DNA of 64,000 nucleotides from Pseudomonas aylmerensis (GCF_001702265.1 NZ_MAUE01000002.1:248001-312000), one strand, 5' to 3'; positions 25,973-35,328 are shown, counted from the first letter of the stretch. Numbers and translations: made by a program. The notes: a model not told the origin generated them from the sequence alone.

Positions 25973-26298
25973 GGGCGAGTCCTTGTATGTCGATTTCAAA
26001 ATTTAGCCGCAGAGTATAACGCCCGACGGCCCGCGTCAGTTCGCGGATCGTTACATTGTATCCAGGGGCGCGGGAACGGGTTTCTGGCGTCAAACAAAAC
26101 AGATTTCCTGAAAAAGGTGATATCAGTTTGGTTTTTCTGTCATCCACAGGTGCTAATCTGCGCAGGTTCGTCTGCCTTCTGCGACACAGCGTCGCGCTTA
26201 AAAGGAGCTTTACTCAACAACAACGGCCAACGCTTTGCGTGCAAGGCCGAGGGAGAGAGCGCCTGACGGACACATACTAACAACTGGGGGAAACACCA
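25973..26298. other. Divergent intergenic region between asmA and OFA transporter
   Basis: About 325 bases with no gene. A TATACT element on the minus strand (26,013-26,018) is a possible -10 for asmA, but no good -35 is at the right distance. The transporter has a strong GGGGGA ribosome binding site. No repeats or RNA genes are seen. Confidence 0.4.
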
Positions 26299-27960
26299 AT
26301 GAGCACTAGCACTGCAGCAGGTCATACTGCCGCACAGCCTGCGTTTCTGTCCAAGGAGCGCATTATCGCCAAGCCCGGGTTCAACCGCTGGCTGGTTCCA
26401 CCGGCCGCCCTGGCCATCCACTTGTGCATCGGCATGGCCTACGGTTTCTCGGTGTTCTGGCTGCCACTGTCCAAGGCACTGGGCATCACCAAGCCGGTCG
26501 CCTGCGCGCCGGACATGGGGTTCATCGCCCAAGTCTTCTCGTCCCAATGCGACTGGCCCATCTCCATGCTGGGCTGGATCTACACCCTGTTCTTCATTTT
26601 CCTGGGCTGCTCGGCAGCGATCTGGGGCGGCTGGCTGGAACATGCCGGGCCTCGTAAAGCCGGGGTTGTATCGGCCCTGTGCTGGTGTGGCGGCCTGTTG
26701 ATCTCGGCGCTGGGTATCTATACCCACCAGATCTGGCTGATGTGGATCGGCTCCGGGGTCATTGGCGGTATCGGCCTGGGCCTGGGCTATATCTCGCCGG
26801 TGTCGACCCTGATCAAGTGGTTCCCGGACAAGCGCGGCATGGCCACCGGCATGGCGATCATGGGCTTTGGCGGCGGCGCAATGGTTGGCGCTCCCCTGGC
26901 GGCAGCGCTGATGGGCCACTTTGCCACGCCGACCAGCGTGGGCGTGTGGCAGAGCTTTGTGGTCATGGCGGCGATTTACTTCGTGTTCATGATCGCCGGC
27001 GCGCTGCTGTACCGCGTTCCGCCGACCGGCTGGAAGCCTGAGGGCTGGACCGCACCGGCGAAAAAAGCCAGCAACGCGATGATCACCCACCGTCACGTGC
27101 ACGTGAATGTGGCGTGGAAAACCCCGCAATTTCGCCTGGTGTGGCTGGTGCTGTGCCTGAACGTGTCCGCCGGTATCGGCATCCTCGGCATGGCTTCGCC
27201 ACTGCTGCAGGAAGTCTTCGGCGGCAAGTTGCTGGGTGTGGACGTGCCATTCGGCCAGCTTGATGCCGGTCAGTTGGCTTCAATTGCGGCAATTGCCGCG
27301 GGCTTCACCGGCCTGTTGAGCCTGTTCAACATCGGTGGTCGGTTCTTCTGGGCGTCGTTCTCCGACTACCTGGGGCGTAAAAATACCTACTTCGTGTTCT
27401 TCGCCCTGGGCTTTGCCCTGTACGCGCTGATCCCGAACCTGGGGCACCTGGGCAACGTGGCGCTGTTCGTGGCCGCGTTCTGCATCATCCTGTCGATGTA
27501 CGGCGGTGGTTTTGCGACCGTCCCGGCTTACCTGGCCGACCTGTTCGGCACCCAGATGGTCGGCGCGATCCACGGTCGCCTGCTGACCGCCTGGGCCGCT
27601 GCGGGCGTACTCGGCCCGGTGTTGGTGAACTACCTGCGTGAGTACCAGTTGAGCATCGGCGTGGATCGCGCTGCGGCCTACGACATCACCTTGTACATCC
27701 TCGCGGGCCTGCTGGTGCTGGGTTTCCTCTGCAACCTGCTGGTGCGTCCGGTGGCCGACAAGTACTTCATGACCGATGCCGAACTGGCCGCCGAACAGGC
27801 GCTGGGTCATGACAAAGGTACCGATGCCTCTACGTCGCTGGAGTGGAAAGCGTCTGCGGGCAGCAAGCCGTTGGCGATCGCCGCCTGGCTGGTGGTGGGT
27901 ATTCCGTTGGCGTGGGGTGTGTGGGTGACCCTGCAGAAGACCGCGGTACTGTTCCACTGA
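26299..27960 (+). CDS. OFA-family MFS transporter (oxalate/formate antiporter-like)
   Basis: A 553-residue major facilitator with 12 or more helices. The opening PGFNRWLVPPAALAIHLCIGM with YGFSVFWLPLSKALG, the YISPVSTLIKWFPDKRGMATGMAIMGFGGGA segment and FATVPAYLADLFG are characteristic of the oxalate/formate antiporter family. It is longer than OxlT, with an extended periplasmic insert (CAPDMGFIAQVFSSQCDW) between helices 1 and 2 that holds two Cys residues, and an additional C-terminal helix. The likely substrate is a small organic anion. It is monocistronic, convergent with the next gene. Confidence 0.85.
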   Translation: MSTSTAAGHTAAQPAFLSKERIIAKPGFNRWLVPPAALAIHLCIGMAYGFSVFWLPLSKALGITKPVACAPDMGFIAQVFSSQCDWPISMLGWIYTLFFIFLGCSAAIWGGWLEHAGPRKAGVVSALCWCGGLLISALGIYTHQIWLMWIGSGVIGGIGLGLGYISPVSTLIKWFPDKRGMATGMAIMGFGGGAMVGAPLAAALMGHFATPTSVGVWQSFVVMAAIYFVFMIAGALLYRVPPTGWKPEGWTAPAKKASNAMITHRHVHVNVAWKTPQFRLVWLVLCLNVSAGIGILGMASPLLQEVFGGKLLGVDVPFGQLDAGQLASIAAIAAGFTGLLSLFNIGGRFFWASFSDYLGRKNTYFVFFALGFALYALIPNLGHLGNVALFVAAFCIILSMYGGGFATVPAYLADLFGTQMVGAIHGRLLTAWAAAGVLGPVLVNYLREYQLSIGVDRAAAYDITLYILAGLLVLGFLCNLLVRPVADKYFMTDAELAAEQALGHDKGTDASTSLEWKASAGSKPLAIAAWLVVGIPLAWGVWVTLQKTAVLFH

Positions 27961-28019
27961 TACGCAGTTTCCCGGCGCCCTTTCACGCAAGGTGAGTGGG
28001 GCCCGGGCATCCGGCCGTG

Positions 28020-29357
28020 CTAGTCCTGTTTCTTGTCAGGTGCGGCCTTGGCCGCAGTGCCGCGCCATGGAATCCGTTGAAACCATGGCTGCGGCACCGG
28101 ATGCACAATCACCCGCAACGCGCGGGCATAGTCCATTACCAATCCGGGTGTCCACGCCATCGTCATGGCGCGCTTGCGTACTTGCGCGGCAATCCACAGC
28201 TCGGGCATCAGCAAGGTCTGCAGTACCGAGCGCCAACGCCGGGACCGCTCCGACAGCACGCCATCCATCGAGGCTTCCAACGCAAATGCCACGCTGCTCG
28301 AGCAGTTGCGATAGGTCAGGTTGTAGGTGGCCTGTTGGCGATAGTGGGTCGAGAACTCAATCAGCGCCTTGCGGCTGTACCGATGAAACACGATCTTGCG
28401 GTCTGAGTCGCACCAGTTGGCGACTTCGGTGGCGTAGTCCGGCTGGAACGTGCCGGGCACGTCGTTGTTGCGCGTGGCCTTGAGGATGCGGAAAAACTCT
28501 GACGGCGAGCGATCGATGTCGGCGACCGGGTACAGGCTCAGGTACACCGAGGGCGACAGTTCAAGGGCCGCATGCCCGGTGGAAATCACGCCTTGCGCAT
28601 CCACCGCTGCGATGTAGCGGTTGATGATCGGGCGCGGGATCGTCGTGGCGCTCGCGGTGCCTTCCGGTGTCCAGATATGCACCACCAGCGGATCGTTGCA
28701 GGCAGGTTCGGGCTCCTGCTGTTCGAGCGGTGCTTGCGGCGGCAACTTCTTGAAGTCCGACAGCAGGTCCCTGGGCGCGAGCAACTCGAACGTCGAGGTG
28801 CCGTGGCGCAGGCGTCGGACGCGACGCGCGATCCGCACGGTGTTCAAGCCGCTGACGATCATCAACGCGCCGAGGAAAAACGACACCGTTGCACTGTTGG
28901 CAATCGGATAGGGACTGACCAGCAACCCCGCAAACACCACCTGCGCGCCGCCGCTGATCAGTGATGTGCGCCAATGCGGGAACCTCACTACCCAGGCCGA
29001 GGTGATGGTCAGCAGGCCGATCACGAAGTAGGTGAAGCCGAAGATGATCGCCAGCAGCAGGTTGCTGTAGACCTTGTCGGCCAGAATCAGCACCGCGACG
29101 AAGAAGCAGATGCCGCCCTTGAAATACAGCACGGCCCGCTGAGTGCCCACGCCGCTGGCGGCCACGCTCAGGGTGACAATGCTTTCGAGCAGCAACATCA
29201 ACCCGAACGCGCGCAGCGGGAAATACAGCTCGCCATCCAGCCCATCAATCATCACGCCAAGGCCCAGCGCGCCCCAGACGATACCGACCAGGCCGAGAAA
29301 CCAGAACTTGGAACGGACGAATTCTGCGCCGAACAGCAGTAAAGCAATCTGGATCAT
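28020..29357 (-). CDS. DUF308/HdeD-like membrane domain fused to a papain-like soluble domain
   Basis: A 445-residue protein of unusual architecture. Residues 1-185 contain about six helices in three pairs, like the acid-resistance protein HdeD (DUF308). Residues 225-420 are soluble. STGHAALEL near 262 and YRNCSSSVAFALE near 352 place a His before a Cys, as in circularly permuted NlpC/P60 or DUF4105-type (Lnb-like) enzymes. A peptidase, amidase or acyltransferase activity is therefore possible but not shown. The product would be anchored by the helices. Downstream in the same direction of the MASE1-PAS gene, 45 bases away. Confidence 0.6.
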   Translation of the reverse strand: MIQIALLLFGAEFVRSKFWFLGLVGIVWGALGLGVMIDGLDGELYFPLRAFGLMLLLESIVTLSVAASGVGTQRAVLYFKGGICFFVAVLILADKVYSNLLLAIIFGFTYFVIGLLTITSAWVVRFPHWRTSLISGGAQVVFAGLLVSPYPIANSATVSFFLGALMIVSGLNTVRIARRVRRLRHGTSTFELLAPRDLLSDFKKLPPQAPLEQQEPEPACNDPLVVHIWTPEGTASATTIPRPIINRYIAAVDAQGVISTGHAALELSPSVYLSLYPVADIDRSPSEFFRILKATRNNDVPGTFQPDYATEVANWCDSDRKIVFHRYSRKALIEFSTHYRQQATYNLTYRNCSSSVAFALEASMDGVLSERSRRWRSVLQTLLMPELWIAAQVRKRAMTMAWTPGLVMDYARALRVIVHPVPQPWFQRIPWRGTAAKAAPDKKQD

Positions 29358-29402
29358 GAAGGTACTCGTACAGGTAGGCGCGGGTCGGCAATAGTCATGG
29401 GG

Positions 29403-30659
29403 TCAGTCATAACGACTCGGTTGCCAGTTGCCGACAATCACTTGGCCGTGCGCATCACGCAGGGCGCCGGGGCTCTGGTCATAAAGGGTCAGCCAGTCAC
29501 CGTTGCCCTTGTCGATGCGAAACGCCAATGAGGCCGCGCGCGCGTGGGTGGCCGGTGTCCAGTGGCGCTTGAGCTTGTCGCGATCCTCGGGATGCACGCG
29601 TTCCAGGACCTGTTGCACGGTGCCCAGTGGCAGGGTGCTCACATCCAGGAGCGTTGCAAGGTTGTCGTCCCAGAGGATTTCCCCCGTGCCGGGGTGCAGT
29701 TGGTACATCACGCCATCACCCGCCAGGCGGCCGCTTTGCGGGTCATAAGGCTTGGCTGCCTGGGTCATCAGGCGTATCGCGACCACCAGCAAGGCAGTGA
29801 TCGACAGGTAGCTTTGCGCAAGCAGCAAGGGTTCACCTTCCAGCAGGCCGGGCACATAAAACGGGCCTGTCTGCTGATCGGTGTAATTGACCACGATACT
29901 GCCCAGGACCAGCAGTGCGAGCGAGCCACCGGGGCTGCGCCAGGTCACGCAGACGGCGAGGGTGAGGGCGATGGGCAGGCAGGCGAGGATGAAATACAGC
30001 GCAGCACCGGCGTCGGTGTCCAGCATGTCGGTGAGCCAGTGCGGCGTCGTGCCGAACACGTACCAGGTCATCACGGCCAGCAGCGCCAGGCACACGGCGC
30101 CGGCCCATTTCTCGCGCGCGCTGAGGGCGACGTCGCTCAGGTTGCGGGTCAGTACGTTCATCACCACGACGGTCGCGAAGAACACGCCGTTGACGCCGGC
30201 CATCCAGTTGCTCATCAGCGTATGCGACGAGGCCTCCCCGGCCAGTATCAGCCAGGCTTTCCTCAGCAACGCCTCGGCGCCACACACGGCCACGGTTGCC
30301 AGCAGCCATAGCACGATGGCGTGCAGGTCGTCGCCACGCCGGGCGAAGCGCCGAACCAGCCAGGCAATCGCCACCGAGCCCGCCAGCGCCTGGGCCGAAA
30401 GCGCCACGGCGACCGGTAAGTGTTGCCAGCCTGGCTCATCCAGCAGCACTCGCGCGGCCAGCAACACCAGGAACAGCAGCGGCCAGTGTGCGCGTTTCGA
30501 ACTGAGGAAGGCTGATACCGAAACACCCGCCGGGAACCAGATGATCGCCATGCCCGAGACAGGATCAGCAAAGGCCAGCGAGGCGACGCCGGTCACGTAG
30601 TAGGTGAGTGCCCACAAGAGGAGAATGCCGCTGCGCCTTAAGACTCTGGGTATTGTCAC
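29403..30659 (-). CDS. MASE1-PAS membrane sensor without visible output domain
   Basis: A 418-residue protein. Residues 1-305 form a MASE1 membrane sensor: eight or so helices, with an ADPVSGMAIIWFPAGVSVSAFL stretch near 30-52 that is the family hallmark. Residues 320-415 form a PAS_3-like fold (ILWDDNLATLLDV, RVHPEDRDKLKRHW) ending in the usual DAHGQVI strand. The gene then stops: no GGDEF, EAL or kinase domain follows, though MASE1-PAS proteins normally carry one. The start is GTG without a clear Shine-Dalgarno. Downstream sequence on the same strand (29,358-29,402) shows no continuing GGDEF frame, so the loss is not a simple recent frameshift within view. Confidence 0.75.
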   Translation of the reverse strand: MTIPRVLRRSGILLLWALTYYVTGVASLAFADPVSGMAIIWFPAGVSVSAFLSSKRAHWPLLFLVLLAARVLLDEPGWQHLPVAVALSAQALAGSVAIAWLVRRFARRGDDLHAIVLWLLATVAVCGAEALLRKAWLILAGEASSHTLMSNWMAGVNGVFFATVVVMNVLTRNLSDVALSAREKWAGAVCLALLAVMTWYVFGTTPHWLTDMLDTDAGAALYFILACLPIALTLAVCVTWRSPGGSLALLVLGSIVVNYTDQQTGPFYVPGLLEGEPLLLAQSYLSITALLVVAIRLMTQAAKPYDPQSGRLAGDGVMYQLHPGTGEILWDDNLATLLDVSTLPLGTVQQVLERVHPEDRDKLKRHWTPATHARAASLAFRIDKGNGDWLTLYDQSPGALRDAHGQVIVGNWQPSRYD

Positions 30660-30834
30660 TGTTCAGTTCATCAGGTTTTAAACGTTGCGTTCATGTTACA
30701 GCGAAGCCGCCGAGGGCATTCGAGTAAATACCTCGGGCGCACCATGTTGGGGCGCCTGCTTGTATGCACATGTCTATCGTCGACACTCCATCAGTCTTAT
30801 CCCCTCCGATGTTTCTGTTTAGCGCCCGCGCCCC

Positions 30835-30840
30835 TATAAT
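30835..30840 (+). promoter_or_regulatory. -10 element upstream of hisB
   Basis: A perfect TATAAT lies 38 bases before the hisB start. The -35 region (TTTCTG at 17-base spacing) is weak. No his leader peptide with a His run is seen, so attenuation of the enteric type is unlikely. Confidence 0.5.
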
Positions 30841-30878
30841 GGCTGCCTTTTTCGCCCAATGATTTTGCGGAGCTGGTG

Positions 30879-31472
30879 ATGGCCGAACGTAAGGCGTCCG
30901 TCGAGCGCGACACTCTGGAAACCCAGATCAAAGCCTCGATCAACCTGGATGGCACCGGAAAGGCCCGATTTGATATCGGTGTACCTTTTCTTGAGCACAT
31001 GCTGGACCAGATCGCCCGTCACGGGCTGATCGACCTGGATATCGTCAGCAAGGGCGACCTGCATATCGACGACCACCATACGGTGGAAGACGTAGGCATC
31101 ACCCTGGGCCAGGCATTTGCCAAGGCCATCGGCGACAAGAAAGGCATCCGTCGCTACGGCCACGCCTATGTCCCGCTGGACGAAGCGTTGTCGCGCGTGG
31201 TCATCGACTTCTCCGGCCGCCCTGGCCTGCAGATGCATGTGCCCTATACCCGCGCCACCGTAGGCGGGTTTGACGTTGACCTGTTCCAGGAATTCTTCCA
31301 GGGCTTCGTCAACCACGCACTGGTCAGCCTGCACATCGACAACCTGCGCGGCACCAACACCCACCACCAGATCGAAACCGTGTTCAAGGCCTTCGGCCGC
31401 GCGCTGCGCATGGCTGTCGAGCTTGATGAGCGCATGGCCGGGCAAATGCCATCGACCAAGGGCGTCCTGTAA
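30879..31472 (+). CDS. hisB: Imidazoleglycerol-phosphate dehydratase
   Basis: A 197-residue monofunctional HisB that dehydrates imidazoleglycerol phosphate in histidine synthesis. Metal-binding HHTVED (about 67-72) and HHQIET (about 165) motifs are intact, as is the family-opening [11 protein letters not shown]. It lacks the N-terminal histidinol phosphatase found in enteric HisB. ATG 30879 has GGAG upstream; the GTG three bases earlier is an alternative. Its stop overlaps hisH by one base (TAATG), so the two are coupled. Confidence 0.97.
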   Translation: MAERKASVERDTLETQIKASINLDGTGKARFDIGVPFLEHMLDQIARHGLIDLDIVSKGDLHIDDHHTVEDVGITLGQAFAKAIGDKKGIRRYGHAYVPLDEALSRVVIDFSGRPGLQMHVPYTRATVGGFDVDLFQEFFQGFVNHALVSLHIDNLRGTNTHHQIETVFKAFGRALRMAVELDERMAGQMPSTKGVL

Positions 31473-32110
31473 TGCAGACGGTCGCGGTTATCGATTACGG
31501 CATGGGTAACCTGCACTCGGTGGCCAAGGCCCTCGAGCACGTCGGTGCCGGCAAGGTGCTGATCACCAGCGATGCCAACGTGATTCGCGAAGCCGATCGC
31601 GTGGTGTTCCCGGGCGTCGGCGCGATTCGCGATTGCATGGCCGAGATCCGTCGCCTGGGCTTTGACAGCCTGGTGCGCGAAGTCAGCCAGGATCGCCCGT
31701 TCCTCGGCATCTGCGTGGGCATGCAAGCCTTGCTCGACAGCAGTGAAGAGAACGACGGCGTCGACTGCATCGGCCTGTTCCCAGGCCAGGTGAAGTTCTT
31801 CGGCAAAGACCTGTATGAAGACGGCGAACACCTGAAGGTCCCGCACATGGGCTGGAACGAAGTGCGTCGCACCGTCGACCACCCGTTGTGGCACGAAATC
31901 CCTGACATGGCGCGTTTCTACTTCGTGCACAGCTACTACATCGCCGCCGGTAATCCGCGCCAGGTGGTGGGTGGCGGGCATTATGGCGTCGACTTCGCCG
32001 CCGCGCTGGCCGAGGGCTCGCGGTTTGCCGTGCAGTTCCACCCGGAGAAGAGCCATACCCATGGCCTGCAGTTGCTGCAGAACTTCGCCGCCTGGGACGG
32101 TCGCTGGTAA
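31472..32110 (+). CDS. hisH: Imidazole glycerol phosphate synthase, glutaminase subunit
   Basis: A 212-residue class-I glutamine amidotransferase that supplies ammonia to HisF. The nucleophile Cys is in LGICVGMQ (about 83), and the His-Glu pair is in VQFHPEKSH (about 193-195). YGMGNLHSV at the N terminus is typical. The partner hisF is four genes downstream, with DUF2164 and hisA between. Start overlaps hisB; the next gene begins directly after its stop. Confidence 0.97.
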   Translation: MQTVAVIDYGMGNLHSVAKALEHVGAGKVLITSDANVIREADRVVFPGVGAIRDCMAEIRRLGFDSLVREVSQDRPFLGICVGMQALLDSSEENDGVDCIGLFPGQVKFFGKDLYEDGEHLKVPHMGWNEVRRTVDHPLWHEIPDMARFYFVHSYYIAAGNPRQVVGGGHYGVDFAAALAEGSRFAVQFHPEKSHTHGLQLLQNFAAWDGRW

Positions 32111-32371
32111 ATGGCCAAGAAGCCGAAGCTGCCGGTGCTCAACCTCACGCCTGAGCAGGAGGGTGAGGCGATCCTCAAGATCAAGCGCTTCATGGAAGAT
32201 CGTTTCGAGCTCAAGCTGGGCTCGTTCGAGGTCGCCGAGATCCTTGAGTTGTTCACCACCGAAGTGGCTCCGCACTATTACAACAGGGCGATTTTCGACA
32301 CGCAGACGCTCCTTAAAGAAAGGTTCGAAAGCATCGAAAGCGACCTGTGGTCGCTTGAAAAGAGCAGCTGA
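32111..32371 (+). CDS. DUF2164 family protein
   Basis: An 86-residue, mostly helical protein of unknown function. LKIKRFMEDRFELKLGSFEVAEILELF and APHYYNRAIFD followed by a helical tail are typical of DUF2164. It starts on the base after the hisH stop, so it is translated with the histidine genes. The gene occurs at this place in many pseudomonads, but no role in histidine synthesis is known to me. Confidence 0.8.
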   Translation: MAKKPKLPVLNLTPEQEGEAILKIKRFMEDRFELKLGSFEVAEILELFTTEVAPHYYNRAIFDTQTLLKERFESIESDLWSLEKSS

Positions 32372-32374
32372 GAG

Positions 32375-32440
32375 CGTCAGGCGCCAAGCTGCAAGAATTG
32401 ATACGCGTGCTTGCTTGCAGCTTATAGCTCGCAACTCGCA
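32375..32440. repeat. AAGCTGCAAG-type intergenic repeat
   Basis: The DUF2164-hisA spacer contains imperfect palindromic pieces built from AAGCTGCAAG, CTTGCAGCTTATAGCTCGCAACT. A related stretch lies in the hisA-hisF spacer. They are unlike the REP family in the rest of the window and may form mRNA hairpins inside the his operon. Confidence 0.55.
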
Positions 32441-32463
32441 ACTCTTTTGACGAAGGAAAAAGC

Positions 32464-33213
32464 ATGCTGATTATCCCCGCTATCGATCTCAAGGACGGCG
32501 CTTGTGTACGCCTGCGCCAGGGCCGCATGGAAGACTCCACCGTGTTCTCCGATGACCCGGTGAGCATGGCTGCCAAATGGGTGGAAGGTGGCTGCCGTCG
32601 TCTGCATCTGGTGGACTTGAACGGCGCCTTCGAAGGCCAGCCCGTCAATGGCGAAGTAGTGACCGCGATCGCCAAGCGCTACCCGAACCTGCCGATCCAG
32701 ATCGGCGGCGGTATCCGCTCCCTGGAAACCATCGAGCACTACGTCAAGGCGGGCGTGAGCTACGTGATCATCGGCACCAAGGCCGTGAAGGATCCGGCGT
32801 TCGTCGCCGAAGCTTGCCGCGCGTTCCCGGGCAAGGTAATCGTGGGCCTGGACGCCAAGGACGGTTTCGTCGCCACCGACGGCTGGGCTGAAATCAGCAC
32901 CGTGCAGGTGATCGACCTGGCCAAGCAGTTCGAAGCCGACGGCGTGTCTGCCATCGTTTATACCGACATCGCCAAAGACGGCATGATGCAGGGCTGCAAC
33001 GTGCCGTTTACCGCGGCACTGGCGGCGGCCACCAAGATCCCGGTGATCGCCTCTGGCGGTATTCACAACCTGGGCGATATCAAGTCGCTGCTGGACGCCA
33101 AGGCTCCCGGGATCATCGGCGCCATCACCGGCCGCGCGATCTACGAAGGTACCCTGGACGTCGCCGAAGCCCAGGCTTACTGCGATGCCTACGCGAACAG
33201 CTCCAAGTCGTAA
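32464..33213 (+). CDS. hisA: ProFAR isomerase (1-(5-phosphoribosyl)-5-[(5-phosphoribosylamino)methylideneamino]imidazole-4-carboxamide isomerase)
   Basis: A 249-residue TIM barrel catalysing an Amadori rearrangement in histidine synthesis. The catalytic Asp pair is in PAIDLKDG (residue 8) and IVGLDAKDG (about 130). Phosphate-binding GGGIRS near 81 and ASGGIHN near 200 mark the two half-barrels. AAGGAAAAA precedes the ATG. It is followed by a 79-base spacer with AAGCTGCAAG-type palindromes and then hisF. Confidence 0.97.
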
Positions 33214-33215
33214 GC

Positions 33216-33280
33216 TGAAAGCTGCAAGTCAAAGCACACCTGCTCCAGCTTGCCGCTTGTAGCTTGAAGCTTCTTAATCG
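33216..33280. repeat. AAGCTGCAAG-type intergenic repeat
   Basis: The hisA-hisF spacer has GCTGAAAGCTGCAAG and GCTTGTAGCTTGAAGCTTC in near-inverted order, similar to the element upstream of hisA. A folded RNA here could separate expression of hisA and hisF. Confidence 0.55.
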
Positions 33281-33292
33281 GAGATTAAGTCA

Positions 33293-34063
33293 ATGGCTTT
33301 AGCCAGACGCATCATCCCTTGCCTGGACGTCGACAACGGTCGCGTGGTCAAGGGCGTCAAGTTCGAGAACATCCGTGATGCCGGCGACCCGGTGGAAATC
33401 GCGCGTCGCTATGACGAGCAAGGTGCCGACGAGATTACCTTCCTCGACATCACCGCCAGCGTCGACGGCCGCGACACCACGCTGCATACCGTCGAGCGCA
33501 TGGCCAGCCAGGTGTTCATCCCGCTGACCGTGGGCGGCGGCGTGCGCACCGTGCAAGACATCCGCAACCTGCTCAATGCCGGCGCGGACAAGGTCTCGAT
33601 CAACACCGCTGCGGTGTTCAACCCGGAGTTCGTCGGCGAAGCCGCGCAGCACTTCGGCTCGCAGTGCATCGTGGTCGCCATTGATGCGAAGAAAGTCTCC
33701 GCCCCGGGCGAAACCCCGCGCTGGGAGATCTTCACTCACGGCGGTCGCAAGCCGACCGGCCTGGACGCGGTGGAGTGGGCGATGAAGATGGAAGGCCTGG
33801 GCGCCGGTGAAATCCTGCTGACCAGCATGGACCAGGACGGCATGAAAAATGGCTTCGACCTGGGCGTGACGCGCGCCATCAGCGACGCGCTGGGCATTCC
33901 GGTGATCGCTTCCGGCGGCGTCGGCAACCTGCAGCACCTGGCTGACGGCGTGATCGAAGGCCACGCCAGCGCGGTGCTGGCGGCGAGTATTTTCCACTTT
34001 GGCGAATACACCGTTCCCGAGGCCAAGGCCTACATGGCAGCGCGCGGTATCGTCGTTCGCTAA
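33293..34063 (+). CDS. hisF: Imidazole glycerol phosphate synthase, cyclase subunit
   Basis: A 256-residue TIM barrel that, with HisH, closes the imidazole ring and releases AICAR. The catalytic Asp residues are in IPCLDVDNG (about 11) and VVAIDAKK (about 130). The half-barrel phosphate sites GGGVRT and ASGGVGN are intact. GGAGATTAAGTCA precedes the ATG. A periplasmic binding-protein gene follows after 66 bases. Confidence 0.97.
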   Translation: MALARRIIPCLDVDNGRVVKGVKFENIRDAGDPVEIARRYDEQGADEITFLDITASVDGRDTTLHTVERMASQVFIPLTVGGGVRTVQDIRNLLNAGADKVSINTAAVFNPEFVGEAAQHFGSQCIVVAIDAKKVSAPGETPRWEIFTHGGRKPTGLDAVEWAMKMEGLGAGEILLTSMDQDGMKNGFDLGVTRAISDALGIPVIASGGVGNLQHLADGVIEGHASAVLAASIFHFGEYTVPEAKAYMAARGIVVR

Positions 34064-34129
34064 ACGTTGCTGGACACCATGGCGGGCGCGCGGCACTCTC
34101 TGCGCTTGCCATGGATTCCGGTAGCCTTC

Positions 34130-34885
34130 ATGTTCAAGACCCTGCTGCTCGCCCTCGCCAGTACTTCCCTTTTGTTGGCAGGTTCGGCCCACGCCGAAGA
34201 ACCGTCTGACGCCGCCCTGGTGTTGCTGACGGAAAACTTCCCGCCCTACAACATGGCCAAGAACGGCAAGAACTTCGCCAAGGAAGAAAACATCGAAGGC
34301 ATCGCCGTGGACATCGTCCGCGAGACCTTCAAGCGCGCCGGCATTTCCTACAACCTCACGCTGCGTTTCCCTTGGGAGCGAATCTACAAACTCGCCCTGG
34401 AAAAGCCTGGCTACGGCGTATTCGTGATGGCGCGACTGCCGGACCGCGAAGCGCTGTTCAAGTGGGTCGGCCCGATCGGTCCGGATGATTGGGTGATGCT
34501 GGCCAAGGCTGACAGCAAGATCCAACTGACCGACCTGGAGCACGCGCGCCGCTACAAGATCGGCGCCTACAAGGGCGATGCGATCGCCGAGACGCTTGAG
34601 AAACAGGGGCTCAACCCGCTGGTGGTACTGCGCGACCAGGACAACGCGCAAAAGCTCATGGATGGCCAGATCGACCTCTGGGCCACCGGTGATCCTGCCG
34701 GGCGTTACCTGGCGCGTCAGGTCGGTGTGACCGGGCTCAAGACCGTACTGCGGTTCAACAGTGCGCAGCTTTACCTTGCGTTGAACAAGGAGGTCCCTGA
34801 CGAACTGGTGGCCAGGCTGCAGGCCGCGCTGGACCAGTTGCGTAAAGACGGCGTCGTCGACCAGATCATGGCGAACTATCTTTAA
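34130..34885 (+). CDS. Periplasmic SBP_bac_3-family solute-binding protein
   Basis: A 251-residue secreted protein with a signal peptide cut after SAHA near residue 22. LLTENFPPYNM is the opening strand of SBP family 3, followed by GIAVDIVRETFKRAG and FPWERIYKLALEKPGYGVF. No permease or ATPase gene is near, so this may be an orphan binding protein or a sensor-like relative rather than part of a transporter. The ATG 34130 places the signal peptide at the N terminus; an earlier in-frame start is possible. Same strand as hisF and possibly co-transcribed. Confidence 0.8.
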   Translation: MFKTLLLALASTSLLLAGSAHAEEPSDAALVLLTENFPPYNMAKNGKNFAKEENIEGIAVDIVRETFKRAGISYNLTLRFPWERIYKLALEKPGYGVFVMARLPDREALFKWVGPIGPDDWVMLAKADSKIQLTDLEHARRYKIGAYKGDAIAETLEKQGLNPLVVLRDQDNAQKLMDGQIDLWATGDPAGRYLARQVGVTGLKTVLRFNSAQLYLALNKEVPDELVARLQAALDQLRKDGVVDQIMANYL

Positions 34886-34919
34886 CTGGCGAGCACTTCT
34901 ATGGAGCAGGCAATCCAGT

Positions 34920-35325
34920 CTCCCACCGACTGCGCTACACAATCAGCGGCCTAAACACGCCCAAAAAATGTGGGAGCGGGCTTGCCCGCGAAAGCGCCAG
35001 GTCAGTCACTGAAGCTACTGAATGATGCCCCGCCATCGCTGGCAAGCCAGCCCCCACAGATTACGCTACCCAATCAGCGGCCTAAACACGCCCAAAAAAT
35101 GTGGGAGCGGGCTTGCCCGCGAAAGCGCCAGGTCAGTCACTGAAGCTACTGACTGATGCCCCGCCATCGCTGGCAAACCAGGCTCCCACAAATTGCGCTA
35201 CACAATCAGCGGCCTAAACACGCCCAAAAATGTGGGAGCGGGCTTGCCCGCGAAAGCGCCAGGTCAGTCACTGAAGCTGCTGACTGATGCCCCGCCATCG
35301 CTGGCAAGCCAGCTCCTAAAATGAA
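34920..35325. repeat. Tandem triplication of a 131-132-bp unit carrying a REPIN
   Basis: Three near-identical direct copies begin at about 34,941, 35,072 and 35,204. Each contains AATCAGCGGCCTAAACACG, then a REPIN whose first arm is GTGGGAGCGGGCTTGCCCGCGA and second arm is TCGCTGGCAAGCCAG...CCCACA. Copies differ by single bases and by one A in the A-run. The last copy is shortened at its end (GCTCCTAAAATG). The array lies between convergent genes. Confidence 0.92.
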
Positions 35326-35328
35326 TCG

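Noticed and set aside
33299..34942. A 547-codon open frame antisense to hisF and the following binding-protein gene
   Set aside because: It spans two well-supported genes on the other strand and has no recognisable domain; a GC-codon shadow.
34920..35325. Possible CRISPR array
   Set aside because: Repeats are 131-132 bp, contiguous, with no unique spacers and no cas genes; they are tandem REPIN units.
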